This document shows positions 31,261-44,190 of a DNA stretch of 64,000 nt, piece after piece. A program made the position numbers and the translations under genes. Position 1 is the stretch's first letter. The number at the start of each line of letters is the position of its first letter. The notes below the pieces were generated by a model. The model had not been told where the DNA came from, made no database searches, and saw nothing but the letters and a program-made list of their open reading frames with translations. Origin of the DNA: Campanula takesimana (taxonomy: Eukaryota > Streptophyta > Magnoliopsida > Asterales > Campanulaceae); assembly GCA_026119855.1 (NCBI GenBank), contig JAOWBW010001121.1:52501-116500 (forward strand), written 5' to 3'.

Positions 31261-34238
31261 ACTTCAGGTATCTATATGATAGATATTCTCCTTTCTACCA
31301 CTGATTCTTGGGTATTGGATACCGGATGTGGTTCTCACATTTGTCTAAATGTGCAGGGACTAAAGAATAGGAGACTGCTTAAAGAAGGTGAAGTAGATCT
31401 ACGCGTGGGAAATGGAGCAAGAGTTGCTGCATTAGCCGTAGGGACTATGAAGTCACTTTACCTTCCGGATTAATTCTTGTTTTGAACAATTGTTTATGTT
31501 CCGGATTTAAGCAGAAATATTATTTCAATTTCTTGTTTGGATAATGAAGGTTTTAAGTTTCTTATTGAGAATAAGAAATTTTCTATTTATTAAATGATGT
31601 GCTTTATGGTATTACTAATTCATTTAATGGCTTTATATCTTGGATGTCAAGAATGAAAATAATGTCTATCATGTAAATAAGAAATCTAAACCTAATGATG
31701 TAAATCATACTTATTTGTGGCATTGCCGTCTTGGTCATATTAATGAGAAGCGTATCTCAAAACTCCATGGGGACGGACTTTTGGGTTCATGTGACTTAGA
31801 GTCATATGATACTTGTGAGTCGTGTCTTCTTGGAAAATGACTAAGACACCTTTTACCAAGTTGGTGAAAGGGCAAGCGACTTATTGGGGTTGATACATTC
31901 CGATGTATGCGGACCATTAAGTAGCAATGCTAGGGAGGATTTCAATACTTCATAACCTTCACTGATGATTATAGTAGATTTGGGTATGTTTACCTAATGA
32001 AACATAAAGTGAAGCATTTGAGATATTTAGAATATTTCAAAATGAAGTAGAAAAACAACTTGGCAAAAGTATAAAGCACTCGATCAGATCGAGGTGGAGA
32101 ATACTTAAGTCAAGAATTTGATGATCGTCTAAAGAATTGGGAATAGTTTACAATTGACTCCACCTGGAACACCACAATGGAATGGTGTGTCCGAGAGGAG
32201 GAATCGGACTTTGTTAGACATGGTTCGATCAATGATGAGTCAAGTTGATCTTCCAATATCCTTTTGGGGTTACGCTCTAGAAACCGCTGCTTTCACACTA
32301 AATCAAGTTCCAACTAAATCGGTTCCAAGACTCCATATGAGATGTGGAGTGGAAAGAAACCTAGTTTATCTTTCATGAGGATTTGGGGTTGCGAAGTTTA
32401 TGTCAAGAGACTCATCTCTGACAAACTAGCACACAAATCTGATAAATGTATTTTCGTGGGATATCCTAAGGAAATAAAGGATATTACTTTTACAACCGAG
32501 AGGACAACAAAGTGTTGTTGCCCGAACTGGTGTCTTCCTAGAGAAAAGAGTTTCTCTCCAAAGAAATCAGTGGGAGTAAAATAAATCTTGAAGAAATTTG
32601 AGACCCAGAAAATAACATTGAACCAATGGTGGAACAAGAACAAGAACCACAAGGAATTGTGGAACCTGTTCAAAATACACAAGCATCTCGCAGATCTAGT
32701 AGGTTACGATCCGAGCACGAGAGATATGGATTTCTCGTAACGGATAGTAATGAGGTAGAAATCATTGAGAATGATGAACCGTCAACCTACCAAGAGGCGA
32801 TGTCTTCTCCTGATTCGGACAAGTGGCTGGAGCCATGGAATCCGAATTGCAATCCATGCAAGACAATCAAGTTGGAATTTGATTGATGCACCCGAAGGTG
32901 TAAAAACCATAGGATGCAAATGGGTCTTCAAGAAGAAGACTGACATGGATGGGAAGGTGCATACTTACAAAGCTAGGCTTGTAGCGAAAGGTTATAGGCA
33001 AGTTCATGGTATTGACTATGATGAGACCTTTTCACCCGTAGCAATGATCAAGTCTATAAGAATTTGCTGCCATTGCCGCATATCATGACTATGAAATATG
33101 CCAGATGGATGTCAAAACCGCTTTCCTGAATGGAAAACTCCAAGAGGATGTGTATATGACACAACCAGAAGGTTTTGAACAGATTCTAAGGTATGCAAAT
33201 TGCAAAGATCCATCTATGGATTGAAGCAAGCTTCAAGGAGTTGAATCTCGTTTTGATGAATCGGTCAAAGAGTTTGGTTTCATCAAGAACGAAGATGAGC
33301 CTTGTGTATACAAAAAGATTAGTGGGAGCATAGTGCTATTCCTTATCTTATATGTGGATGACATATTGCTCATTGGAAACGACATTCCTACACTTCAGTC
33401 TGTGAAGACTTGGTTAGGAAAGTGCTTCGCAATGAAAGATATGGGTGAACGCATATATTCTTGGCATTAAGATCTATAGAGATAGATCAAGGAGGCTACT
33501 TGGTTTAAGCCAAAGTACATACATTGACAAGGTCATTAGAAGATTCCGTATGGAAATTCTAAGAGAGGAACCTTGCCCGTGTTACATGGAGTTTCTCTAA
33601 GCAAGACTCAATGTCCTAAGACAAAAGATGAGCGTGAGAAAATGAATGATGTTCCATATGCTTCGGCAATTGGGTCCATCATGTATGCCATGATTTGTAC
33701 TAGGCCGGATGTATCTTATGCTTTGAGCATGACAAGTAGATACCAATCCGACCTGGCGAAAATCACTGGATAGCTGTAAAAGCGATTATAAGTACTTGAG
33801 AAGAACTAAAGACTCGTTTTAGTCTATGGAGGAATGGAAGATGATCTCGTTGTAAATGCTTACACGGATGCAAGCTTCCAAACCGACAAAGATGATAGCC
33901 GATCGCAATCGGGTTTTGTGTTTATGTTAAATGGTGGAGCTGTAAGCTGGAAGAGTTCCAAGCAAAGTACAACCGCTGATTCTACAACAGAAGCTGAGTA
34001 TATTTCTGCATCGGATGCTGCAAAGGAAGCTGTTTGGATTAAAAAGTTCATAACTGAACTTGAAGTGGTTCCTAGTATTGCTAATCCAATAGACCTTTAT
34101 TGCGACAATAATGGTGCTATTGCTCAAGCAAAGGAACCAAGAGCACATCAGAAATCCAAACACATACTTAGGCGTTTTCATATCATTCGAGAGATCATTG
34201 ATAGGGGAGACGTAAAATATATGCAGAGTACCTACTGA
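31261..34238 (+). pseudogene. Copia-B pol: protease, integrase, RT, RNase H
   Basis: Domains in order start with protease WVLDTGCGSHIC (about 31308). The pre-integrase region is LWHCRLGHINEKRISKLHG with CESCLLGK (31720-31840). The integrase end is TPPGTPQWNGVSERRNRTLLDMV (32154-32230). RT shows KWVFKKKTDMDG, MDVKTAFLNGKLQEDVYMTQPEGF and LYVDDILLIGND (32888-33440). RNase H shows YTDASFQTDKDDSRSQSGFVF, TTEAEYISASDAAKEAVW and LYCDNNGAIAQAKEPR (33834-34238). All domains are present but spread over three frames. The damage is mainly single-base shifts rather than substitutions. Confidence 0.85.
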
Positions 34239-34338
34239 TGACAATGTGCGGACCGCTAACAAAAGGACTTCCACAAGCTAAACATGATGGTCATGTTAGG
34301 TCCATGGGTATTAGATACATGGGAGATTGGGCCTAGGG

Positions 34339-34350
34339 CAAGTGGGAGAT
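34339..34350 (+). other. Copia-B polypurine tract
   Basis: CAAGTGGGAGAT directly abuts the 3' LTR start at 34351. Confidence 0.85.
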
Positions 34351-35843
34351 TGTTAGTAGTGGTGCCCTAGGCACGTTAATAAACGTTGTAATTGTTACTG
34401 TATTTTCATATCAATAAAGAGATGTTTTGATTATTATTGTTGTTCATGTTTACTTATAATAATCTCCGTCCCTAGTACTTGTTAAGCACTAGTATAAAGG
34501 CTGAATGATCATGAGAGATCATGTTAGATTTATGGGTACTTGTTTGGAACAAGGTACTGGACATGACCCGCTTTATGAGATTTATGTCATGGTCTATGTC
34601 ACACATATATATCATATTAGTTATGTCATTTGAATCCTTAGACATGAAGTTATTATAGTCTTCCACTTGATGAACATTGTGTTTGACATATTCAAACGCT
34701 ACCTAACACGGTAGTTATAAAGGTATGATTGGCATAATCGGATTCCGTTGGGAAGAATAATAAGCTAAATGGATTTGTCCCTCCACGGAGAGATGTCAAG
34801 CTGGGCCTCTCGTAGGAATGATGTTGATGAAATGTTCGGCCGGACTCAAATGAATTGATTGGATCAATGTCATTTGGATTATCAACATATCGGAATTGAG
34901 AAAGTATTGAACAAAACAAGTTGACTGTTTGACCATGACTTGTGTTCAATGACATCGTGGATAAAAGGGTTATGACATATTCTAAGAGAATGCGATCTTG
35001 TATCTAGTTATACTATTTGGGTAGGTATGACGGTTTGCTAGAACCTAATCATATCTTATGGAATCATGTTTGAGCCCATTTCCAACTTAGTATAATCCTA
35101 GAGGGTCACACACAATAGAACGAATCTTAAATAAAAGGACTATATTGGAATTTAGAGTCAAAAGGACCTGGAGGAATTTTGGAAACATTCTGAGCTGTTT
35201 GGTCTACCGAGCGGGCGCTTGGTTCAGACCAGGCGGGCGCCTGAAGTAATTCAGAAAGACAAGGACCTTCTGGTCATTCAGGCGGGCGCCTGGCCCTTTA
35301 CAGGCGGGCGCCTGATGCTGCCGACAGGAAAATTCCTAATTCGATTAGAAAGGTTTTTAGCACAAGATTCCTATTTGGAATAGGTCTTAATTGTGTATAA
35401 AAACCCCAATTCGGCCAGACCATATTTACAAGTGATTTGTGAGTCTCAAAGAGTTTGAGAGAGATATTATTTTGTTCTAAGATATCCTGATTGAGGAACA
35501 AAATAATTCACAAATAAATTCCATATAGTTCTTTATATATTGTGAAAGTGTGTTCATAATATTGGTCTAGCAACCAAGATCAAAGAAGCTCCTTTGATAT
35601 TCGTTCGAAGTGTGGATACCGCTAGAGGGTGAATTTTATCATCTTGCAAAGTTCGTGATTTGTTCGCGATAAAGCTTCAAGGTTTCTCCACCAAAATCAA
35701 GAGAAAATTCATAGCATCAAGGTTAGTTATTCCTCTATCATCTTGTTGTATTTGATTTAATCATATGAACGGATCCATGGCTTTGGGTTTCTTAAAATTT
35801 TAATTGCTATATTCCGCTGCGCATGTTACTTAGAAACCCAACA
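34351..35843 (+). repeat. Copia-B 3' LTR
   Basis: It starts TGTTAGTAGTGG and ends CCCAACA, followed by CGTGG. It is 19 bp shorter than the 5' LTR owing to many one-base losses in base runs. Confidence 0.92.
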
Positions 35844-35848
35844 CGTGG

Positions 35849-36559
35849 TCGTCACAGTATTGAGCGACGCCGTTGTTTTTAAATTCTATTCCATTATCAG
35901 ATCGAGCACTAACGAGGTCGTCTTCTTTTTAGGTATGGAGCTGTCTAAAGAGCGCGGTCAAAATGTCATAACAATCGTCTTTGGAGATCATCATTTCGAC
36001 TCACGTATATCTTGAATAATCAATCGTCTACCACAACTAATGTATATTTATTGCCTCTGATGCATGCGGTAGTGACAGGTCCAAATAGATCCATATGAAG
36101 TAGCTGCAAACATCTTGAAGTTGATGGAGTCGTCTTGCTGGAGAAAGACGCTTTTGGTTGTCTGCCTAGTTGACAAGCTGAGCACTTTTCATCCTGGTGA
36201 TCAGCTACTTTGGGTAGACCACGAACTAGATTTTCTCTACCAATCTTGGAGAGAAACTTCAAGTTCAAGTGACTGAGTCGTTTATGCCAAAGCCAACTAT
36301 TTTCGCTAACATTCTTTGCTATAAAACATAGATTAGAAGAAATACAAGAAGAATTGAAATCAACAATGTAAACGTTTTTCTTAGGAATCCCTTTTAGCAA
36401 AGTGACGCTGGAGTTGCCATCCTTGATAAGACAACGAGTTGAAGTGAAGTGGCATTGCAATCCTTTGTCGCAAAATTGTGAGATTGAGAGAAGATTGTGT
36501 TTTAGACCGAACTAGAGAAACATCTTGATTTATTTTTCCTTTTCTGATGACTCCATAAC
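35849..36559 (-). pseudogene. Copia-A integrase start and pre-integrase region
   Basis: This continues copia-A beyond the copia-B insertion. The minus strand reads the pre-integrase signature (WLWHKRLSHLNLKFLSKIG, CSACQLGRQ) and the integrase start (LLHMDLFGPVTTACIRGNKYTLVVVDD), and upstream the end of the protease region (QCHFTSTRCLIKDG). It is SIRE-like and parallels copia-C at 45180-45560. A gypsy LTR starting at 36560 cuts it. Confidence 0.85.
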
Positions 36560-37714
36560 TGTAACGACCCCAAAACCCGTCCCTATTTATTTATATTTTG
36601 GGGATTTTAATTGACATTATGTGCGCATTTTATGTGTTGCATCATATTTATGATTTGCATATCTTACTTGATTAATTGTGCTATTTATATAGTTAGTAGT
36701 AATAATAATTAAAGGAGTTAAATGATTAAATTGAAACTTTAGGGTCCTTGTGAAATTATAACTTCAGGGGCTAAAGTGTAAAACTGAAAGTTGGGTGATC
36801 AAAGGTGAGAAATTGGGTTAAAAACCTTTATAAGAGATTTTCTTTCTCCCCTCTGTGTTCCTCTTTCTCCTCTGCAACTTTCTCGTTCGTTCCTAAAGGT
36901 TAGGAGAAAAGGTAAGTTCAACTCATTTCGATTTAATTCTTTTTATTTACTTACCAGTTTTAAAAACTAATTATATAAAAATGATCAGGGCGTTGAGTAG
37001 GTCATTTCTACCCGAACAAAACTTATTTCAGCGATACTTTTTCCGGAAATAGGTAAGTTACTAAATCCCCTTACATAGTAAAATGGTCATATATTTGCTA
37101 TATGTGTGATATGTGGTGAAATTATTGTGAAATGAAGTGATACTTGTTTATTGGGACAAAGAGGAGTATAATATACTGGGTAAGTGACTTGATTTGTATA
37201 TGGAGTATGTTTATATTGTGAAAATGTTAGTATAAGTGTGTGAAAGTATACTCCTATTTGTGGGACGGGAAAATATTAACTTGAATTAAATGTAAATAAG
37301 TATATTATAAATTATACTATTATTCTTGGGACGGGGAAATGAATGAAAGTAGCCCTAAATGAGTATATGGTATATTAGAAAAATTATATTTATAATTGAT
37401 ACTAGTAATTGTATTTTGCGATTTGGGTAATATTTGTTATACTTGAATTTTGGGACAAAGGGAGTATATAGAATTGGTTGTAGCTGGGTGTTGGAATGGT
37501 TTGGAAACTAAATTGTAACCTTAATGAAGTTACTAATGTGGTGTAGTATAAGTATTATACTTTTGGGACGGAATGAGTAAAATAAACTAAGGAAGAAATC
37601 TGGGATTTGGCCAAAATGGGAGGGGGCGCGCGCACCCTAAATAAGGAGGCGCACGCACCCCATGGTTACCAACTTAGGCAAAGTATCTGATCAAGGGAAG
37701 CGTGCGCACTCTTT
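36560..37714 (+). mobile_element. Gypsy LTR running into the assembly gap
   Basis: It begins TGTAACGACCCC, a common chromovirus LTR start. It holds TTTATAAGAG at 36828-36837 as a possible TATA box and a pyrimidine-rich leader. Five GGGACRRRG-type phrases follow at about 37153, 37262, 37328, 37452 and 37565. Near the gap there are GC-rich copies of GGCGCGCGCACCC (37624-37660). Its far end lies in the gap. Confidence 0.65.
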
Positions 37715-37814
37715 NNNNNNNNNNNNNNNNNNNNNNNNNNNNNNNNNNNNNNNNNNNNNNNNNNNNNNNNNNNNNNNNNNNNNNNNNNNNNNNNNNNNNN
37801 NNNNNNNNNNNNNN
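37715..37814. other. Assembly gap of 100 N
   Basis: Exactly 100 N, the usual stand-in for a gap of unknown size. A gypsy LTR enters on the left and the 3' LTR of copia-C leaves on the right. Any translation across it is meaningless. Confidence 1.
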
Positions 37815-38436
37815 CTTCTTACATGTGGGTCTAAAGTCCATGAAATAAAACTTAGGTGATGGATCAATCAATCTAATAAATCCTATTACATTAAAACTGA
37901 GATATATGTTGGGCATACCCAACAATTTCCCCTATTTGTTTGATGCCATTACCTACTATATCAAGGACAAACATTATACTTGATAAAAACATGTCCAAAT
38001 GAATGAAATTGGTAATTCATGTCTCAAGTTAATGCACACACTAGTCCAAATATAGATTTCTAATCTATTCCAATAAGAATAAAGAATTACATATGAAAGA
38101 TAGTAAAAACAGTTTAACACATTCAAAATGATATATGATTTTTAGTTTTGAAATGTGTTTAAACCAAGTTTAAACTTAATGCATGAAAGTATGAACAATT
38201 CAATATGATGCATATGAATTTAAACAATATTCATTGTTCTACAAACAAGGAGTTGAGTGAACAAGGTTTGATATAAGTGATGCATTGTTCTCATTAAAAC
38301 TTGGGGTAAGAGTTACAAATTACAAGTTTCGAATAGAACAAAGGCAAAAGGTGCTAAACAAGTAAGCACCAAAATCACTAACACAAAAGAGTTGATTCTA
38401 TTATAAAAAAGGTTCTAATAAACAAATAAAAAAAAA

Positions 38437-41400
38437 CTAAGGGTTGGGAGGCGCATCATCTTCCTTCAATCCTTCAACGATCTCAGAAACAGAACGCTGG
38501 ATTTGTTTTAGCGAGCTGATGACTACGGTTCGCTAAGCCCTGAGTGTCTGTGACACTGGAGTGAGTGGCAGTGATACCGTCTCTAATGTAACTCAGTGAT
38601 TCACATTGATGTTTGGTATTCATCAATGGAGCGCTGAGTGATTTGCTGCTGTTGTGAAATATTTTTCTAAGATTTGAATGTGAGCTTCAATGGAATTTTG
38701 AGCCGTGATAATATCAGAAGAAATATGTTCGGCGCGTCTGTCAGAGCTTGAGTGAGCAGCAGTGAAGTGAGTAACGACCAATTCTTTCAAGACATCCAAC
38801 TTGATACTAGCACGTTCATGTTGGATTGAGACGCAGCAGACTGAGGTATGAAAGTAGGCGCAGAGAAGTGGTGAGTTTGCGCCTGATCAGTATGAGGTTG
38901 AACCTGAGTCTGCGCCGGAGGAGGAGAAGGAGCAGAAAGTTTGTCCTTGAGAGGATTCATCTCCCCCTTAATGGCAGCGATCTCTTCAGATTGATCAGTG
39001 AGTAAGGAAGTAAGAAGCTCAAATTGAGACTTTATTTGTTCTGTCCTTGCTCTAAATTTGCTTACCCCTGCTGTAAAGAATGAAGAATGGAAAGTACCTC
39101 GCTCAAATCGGGAGCAGATGGAGGAGGCGCAGGGGTAGACAGGGGCGCATATCTTGAAGGGGCGCGACATCCTGAAGGGGCGATAGGAGATGGAGGCGCA
39201 TGAGGAGGTGAATGAGTAGGAGACTCAATTCATCTTCAGTTTCAACATCAACAGTTTCGACAACAAACTGTTTCCGTTGGATTGATCTGGTCCAGAAAGA
39301 GGTGGAGCGCAACTGGAGAAGGAGTGCGCTGAGGGATGGTCTCTTGCTCCCCTGAACTGGTTCCTCTATGTCTGAAACATCATCGCCAAAAAAATCAGAG
39401 AGGAGTTGTACCCTTGACACGTTGGTCGTTGAATTTGAACGGAGGCGCATGGGGAGTGGGGGCGCGTTGAGTAGGCGCGCGCTGGGTAGGCGCCGGAACA
39501 GAAGGCCCTTTCTCAATATCAGCGCTTGATCCAGCGCCTTTCATGCGCTCTAAATTCTCTGACTCAGCAGCTTGTTTGGCTGAAAATCTTCATCTCTTTT
39601 TCTTTGAGCCTCAAGTCTGCTGGCTTCCTGCGCTAGCCTTAGATCACGCTCTTCATCAGTTTCAAATCTGGTACGTTTGATAGGCGCACGAGGAGGGTCA
39701 TCAACCACCCGTTTTCCCTTTGCTTTTCTCTGCGCCTGGCAAGGGATCAGCGCTTTGTCTAGCGCTTGCCTCACTGCGCTCTTTATTAATGGTGCGCTTT
39801 TAAGAGCTGGCGCATCGTCTGACTGACTGTGTCTTCATCAACTAAGCCTTCAACAGTTTGATTTGAGTTCCTTTGGCGCGCTTTGAGGCTTCTTTCTGCG
39901 CTTTTTGAGGTCCAAATTCGCTTTACCAAACGTTGGAACATCATTGATCTTATACTCAGGATTCTCATTCAAAAACTTAACTAACTCAGGGTAAGTTAGA
40001 AAAATTTTTGTGAGAAGAAGGCAGTGAGAGCGGAATCGGGTCTTTCCATCACTCTTGTGCTTCACAAATTTATCAATTTGCTCACGCAACGTCTTGAACA
40101 GAATGTGAGGCCAGTGAAGCTTCTCCTTGGCCATGATGGCAGCTGTGTATTCCCATTGTTCCACCGTGAATCGGTTCACGTTCCCAGTTTTGAAAACAAT
40201 TGAAGTTCCTACCAAGTGCGCAATGTGAGTCAAGAGTTCTCCACCATCTCGAATTTCAGTGTTTTTGATATTATTTTGAAGTGTGGGAATATTCAGAAGT
40301 GAAGCAGCCATCCTGTTCTGATCATCAATAGAGTAAGTCATCGGCGCCCAATAATGCGATCTTCACCCGTAGATGGAAAACCGAGTAAGTGTCGAATCAC
40401 AGATGAGGAAATATGGACGTCAACATTTTGAACGCGAGCCTCAATCCGGTAGTGAGTGCGCCCATTTACATCAATTTCCACTAGAACAGCAGTGGAAAGA
40501 ACTCATCCACGAGAGAGCGCAGAATAAAAGTTTGGTCCATGGTGAATAAAGGGAGCAGACCAGCTACGCGCAGGGTCTCTATGATTTCTCTTCCAATCAC
40601 TTCACCAGATAACTCTAATAGATCAAGAGTTTTCTAATTTGAAATTTGCAAGGTCCTGAAAAACAAGATAATTGATGTTAGAAGTGACATAGGCGCATAG
40701 AAACATAAAATGATCAAAGTAACATAGGCGCATAAAGAATAGATAGGCGCATAATTGAATCAGGCGCACAAAATAGAGATTCAAGGCGCATGATTGAATT
40801 AGGCGCATGAAATATTAAAGGCGCATAGAGTTACAAGGCGCATATTATGGTTCTATGTGAATACTAAGAAAAATTAAAACAACGAAATTTGACTAAGTAC
40901 AAAGTTAGGCGCATAAGGTTTAGGCGCAGAATAATTTAAGCGCATATACAAGTAGAGGCGCAGAAAGCATTCAGGCGCATAAAAAGTAGGCGCATAAAGA
41001 AGTATATAGGCGCATATCGTGTAAAAATTTTGACTTAGCAAAAACAAACAACATGCATTCAAATGAAAGAAATGAAATCAAAAAGTATAAATTTTGAAAA
41101 CACGATAGAAAATTTTTAGAGACCAAAACATGCAAGAATGACGAAGAACATGAAGAACGACCCTTGAATGCTCGAAGAACACCAAGAACATGAAAATCAT
41201 GAAACTTCACCAAAAAAGACAAATAATATATCAAAATGACCGCATGACAACAAGGAATCTAAATATGTAAACAAAAACATGAACAAATCAATAATGAAAG
41301 CACAATGAACAAAAGAAGAACCGAAAAATTTGAAAAGTTTTGAAACCAAAAATTCAGATTTGTAACAAAGAAAGCATTGATCGTTGAAATGTTGGATACA

Positions 41401-41618
41401 AAAGATTCGAAATCATGAATAGAACACAACCCAACAAACGATATAGAAAACGGATCATCGATACATGAAAAATCAAGGATAAATGAATCCGGGTTTTGAA
41501 AAAAAAAACACAGACAAAAATGACAAAAAAGAAAAAAAATTCAGAAAATTAAAGAGTAAAGGTTTAGAATTCATACCATTTCGTCTTGAGTAGATGATGA
41601 TGCTTTCTTAGGACCCAT
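38437..41618 (-). pseudogene. Copia-C accessory ORF, two exons, frameshifted
   Basis: Exon 1 (41618-41577) encodes MGPKKASSSTQDEM. The intron (41576-40656, about 920 bp) starts GTATGA and ends TTTTTCAG. Exon 2 (40655-38437) begins DLANFKLE and ends at TAG with PPNP. It aligns along its length with the copia-D copy. The first frame loss comes ten codons into exon 2, from a 2-base deficit, and several more follow. The codon that is a stop in copia-D reads Trp here (TVEQWEYTAAIMAKEKLHWP). The protein has no signal peptide or membrane segment that I can see. Confidence 0.8.
40656..41576 (-). repeat. Intron with about 14 AGGCGC (GCGCCT) units, copia-C
   Basis: AGGCGCAT or AGGCGCAG occurs about 14 times between 40690 and 41015, plus one AAGCGCAT variant, at irregular spacings of roughly 12-40 bp in AT-rich sequence. 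The units line up one for one with those in the copia-D intron. Confidence 0.88.
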
Positions 41619-42265
41619 AAACTTATAAATGTATATAAAAAATGAAGAAGAAAATGAAGGTGGAGGATTGAGAGAGAGAGATAGGGGAGGGAGAGAGACG
41701 AGAGAGAGATAGAGAAATAGTTGGTGAGGAGAGAGGAAGTGATGATGAATTTATAGGTTAGGTTCAAACTTTGCACTGATAAGGAAAAAAAATACAGTCA
41801 AAAATTTAAAAAAAGTGGAAGTTGAAAGGATGGCATTTATGAGGGATTTGAAAAACGGCGGCTCATCATGACAAAAAGGACGTTCATTAATGAGGGATTT
41901 TTGGGATTTGAAGGGCATTAATGGCTGAATGACCTAAAGTGTCATGATGTGACATTTAGGTTTTTGAAAAACTGCTCCACTTTCCCTTTAAGTGTATGAG
42001 CAATTTTGACTAATTTTTGCACAAACACCAAAAACATCTATTTTGGTGTAAGTTTGGGGTGCAAGAAATATATCCAGAAAATAAAATTTTTCGAAAAGCG
42101 TTAAACGAGGGAAAAAATTTAATTGCACAAGTACCCTTGAACAATTAAAGGATGTCAAAAGACATAGATTCCTATAATAAATGAACAGAATAAACATACC
42201 TGGTACTTGTGTATTTAATACGTTCAATCATTGAAATTAAATTTGAGAAATGATTGAGCCGCAAT

Positions 42266-42440
42266 AGTTAATGCGCGCATGAAGGGGCGCATTACTTGTC
42301 AAGGCGCATACTTCATCAAGGCGCGCAAAGATGGTTAAGGGCGCATAAATGTTTGAAGCGCATGGATTGATAGGCGCGCAGATATTTTGCGCGCAGAAAA
42401 TGAGAGATGGGCGCGTAGTTAGTAAGGCGCATAGATGGCG
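42266..42440. repeat. GCGC motif cluster between RNase H and accessory ORF, copia-C
   Basis: GGCGCAT, GGCGCGCA and related units recur about ten times. The equivalent block in copia-D is 50150-50340, in the opposite direction. Confidence 0.85.
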
Positions 42441-42544
42441 CATAGTTTCCTTGAAACTTTAAAAATTGATTTAATCATTTGTACCTAATATAATCATAAC
42501 TCAACACAACATAAAATCATTAGTATTGACAAAACTATATTAAT

Positions 42545-44190
42545 TTAGTTGAGTTCAAGCATACCCATTTCACCTCTCAAAAACATGAACCGTTTCGCGT
42601 CGAGTGCTTTCGTTAGAATGTCGGCGATTTGATAGTCGGTTCCCACGTGTTCCAAATGAATATTGCCTTTCTCCACGTGGTCTTTGAGGAAGTGATATTT
42701 GATGTCGATGTGCTTGGTCTTTGAGTGCATGACAGGATTTTCAGAAACCGCAATTGTTGATGTATTGTCGCAGTAGATGGGACAATTTTCTTCGATGATA
42801 TCATAGTCCACCAATTGCTGCTTCATCCAGAGTATTTGGCAACAACAACTTCCCGCAGCGATATATTCGGCTTCGGTTGTTGAAACAGATACAGAAGCTT
42901 GTTCTTACTTGCCCATGACACAAGTCGATATCCGAGGAAATGACAGGTGCCACTAGTGCTTTTCCTATCAATTGTGCACGCTGCATAATCCGCATCTGAA
43001 TAACCTACAAGTTTAAAGTTCGAATCTTTGGTGTACCAAAGTCCAAGGTTAACAGTGCCAGAGAGATATCTTATAATACGTTTCACAGCAATTAAGTGTG
43101 CTTCTCTAGGGTCGGATTGATAACGAGCACAAACACAAACACTAAACATAATATCAGGCCTACTAGCAGTAAGGTAAAGAGTGAGCCAATCATACCTCGA
43201 TAGAGCGTTTGATCAACACGTTTACCTTTAAATCTTTGTCGAGTTGTTGCCGGTGGCCATTGGAGTATCGTATGCTTTAGCGTTCTCAAGTCCAAACTTC
43301 TTGATTAAGTCCTTTGTGTATTTGGCTTGATTGATAAAGATGCCTTCACTCATTTGCTTGATTTGAAGCCCGAGGAAGAATGTGAGTTCTCCCATCATGC
43401 TCATTTCAAACTTGCTCTTCATTAGTTTCTCAAAACGCTTGCACAACAATTCATTAGTAGAACCAAATATAATATCATCAACATAAATTTGAACAAGTAA
43501 TTTATGACCATTATGTTTGGTAATGAAAAGAGTTGTATCGATTTACCGCTAGTGAAGCCTTTTTCGATGAGAAACTTTGATAGTGTATCATACCATGCTC
43601 TTGGTGCTTGTTTGAGTCCATACAAAGCTTTCTGGAGTTTGTACACATGATTTGGAAATTGTGAATCTTCAAACCCAGGTGGTTGAGCAACATAGACTTG
43701 TTCTTGAAGTTCACCATTTAGAAACGCGCTCTTCACGTCCATTTGATATAACTTGAAGTTCTTGTGAGCGGCGTAAGCTAGAAATAATCTGATAGCTTCA
43801 AGTCTTGCTACGGGCGCAAAAGTTTCATCGTAGTCAATTCCTTCTTCTTGCCTATAGCTTTGTGCAACCAATCTTGCTTTGTTTCTCGTGATGGTTCCAT
43901 TCTCATCCATCTTGTTCCTGAACACCCATTTCGTACCAATCACTCCATGATCATTTGGTCTTGGAACTAGAGTCCAGACCTTACATCGTTCAAATTGATT
44001 GAGTTCTTCTTGCATTGCCAACAACAACAACCCAATTAGGATCTTGGAGCGCTTCATCAGCCTTCTTCGGTTCAATTTGAGAGATAAAAGCAGTGTAGCA
44101 TCAAAGTTTGTAGCTCTCCTTGTACGAACACCAACTTGTAGATCACCGATGATATTAGCAATTGGGTGACCTCTAACTTCACGAATTTCA
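42545..44190 (-). pseudogene. Copia-C reverse transcriptase and RNase H
   Basis: RT (43422-44075) shows KWVFRNKMDENGTITRNKARLVAQ, YQMDVKSAFLNGELQEQVYVAQPPGF and VYKLQKALYGLKQAPRAWY. The next frame continues with LLCKRFEKLMKSKFEMSMMGELTFFLG (43228-43449). RNase H (42545-43149) shows YSDADYAACTIDRKSTSGTC, CPIYCDNTSTIAVSENP and HVGTDYQIADILTKALDAKRF, and ends GEMGMLELN. At least four frame changes separate the parts. The RNase H end is almost identical to that of copia-D. Confidence 0.88.

Larger units (their letters stand above)
27335..35843 (+). mobile_element. Complete copia-B retrotransposon
   Basis: The 8.5-kb element has LTRs of 1512 bp (27335-28846) and 1493 bp (34351-35843). It has a primer-binding site, a leader of about 1.56 kb with no ORF, gag-pol remnants and a polypurine tract. 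LTR ends are TGTTGG/TGTTAG and CCCAACA. The TSD is CGTGG. The protein phrases (CFHCQEIGHWKRNC, WVLDTGCGSHIC) suggest a Tork-type superlineage, but I cannot fix the lineage. Confidence 0.93.

Noticed and set aside
37662..37925. Frames running through the N stretch
   Set aside because: Translation across unknown bases is meaningless.
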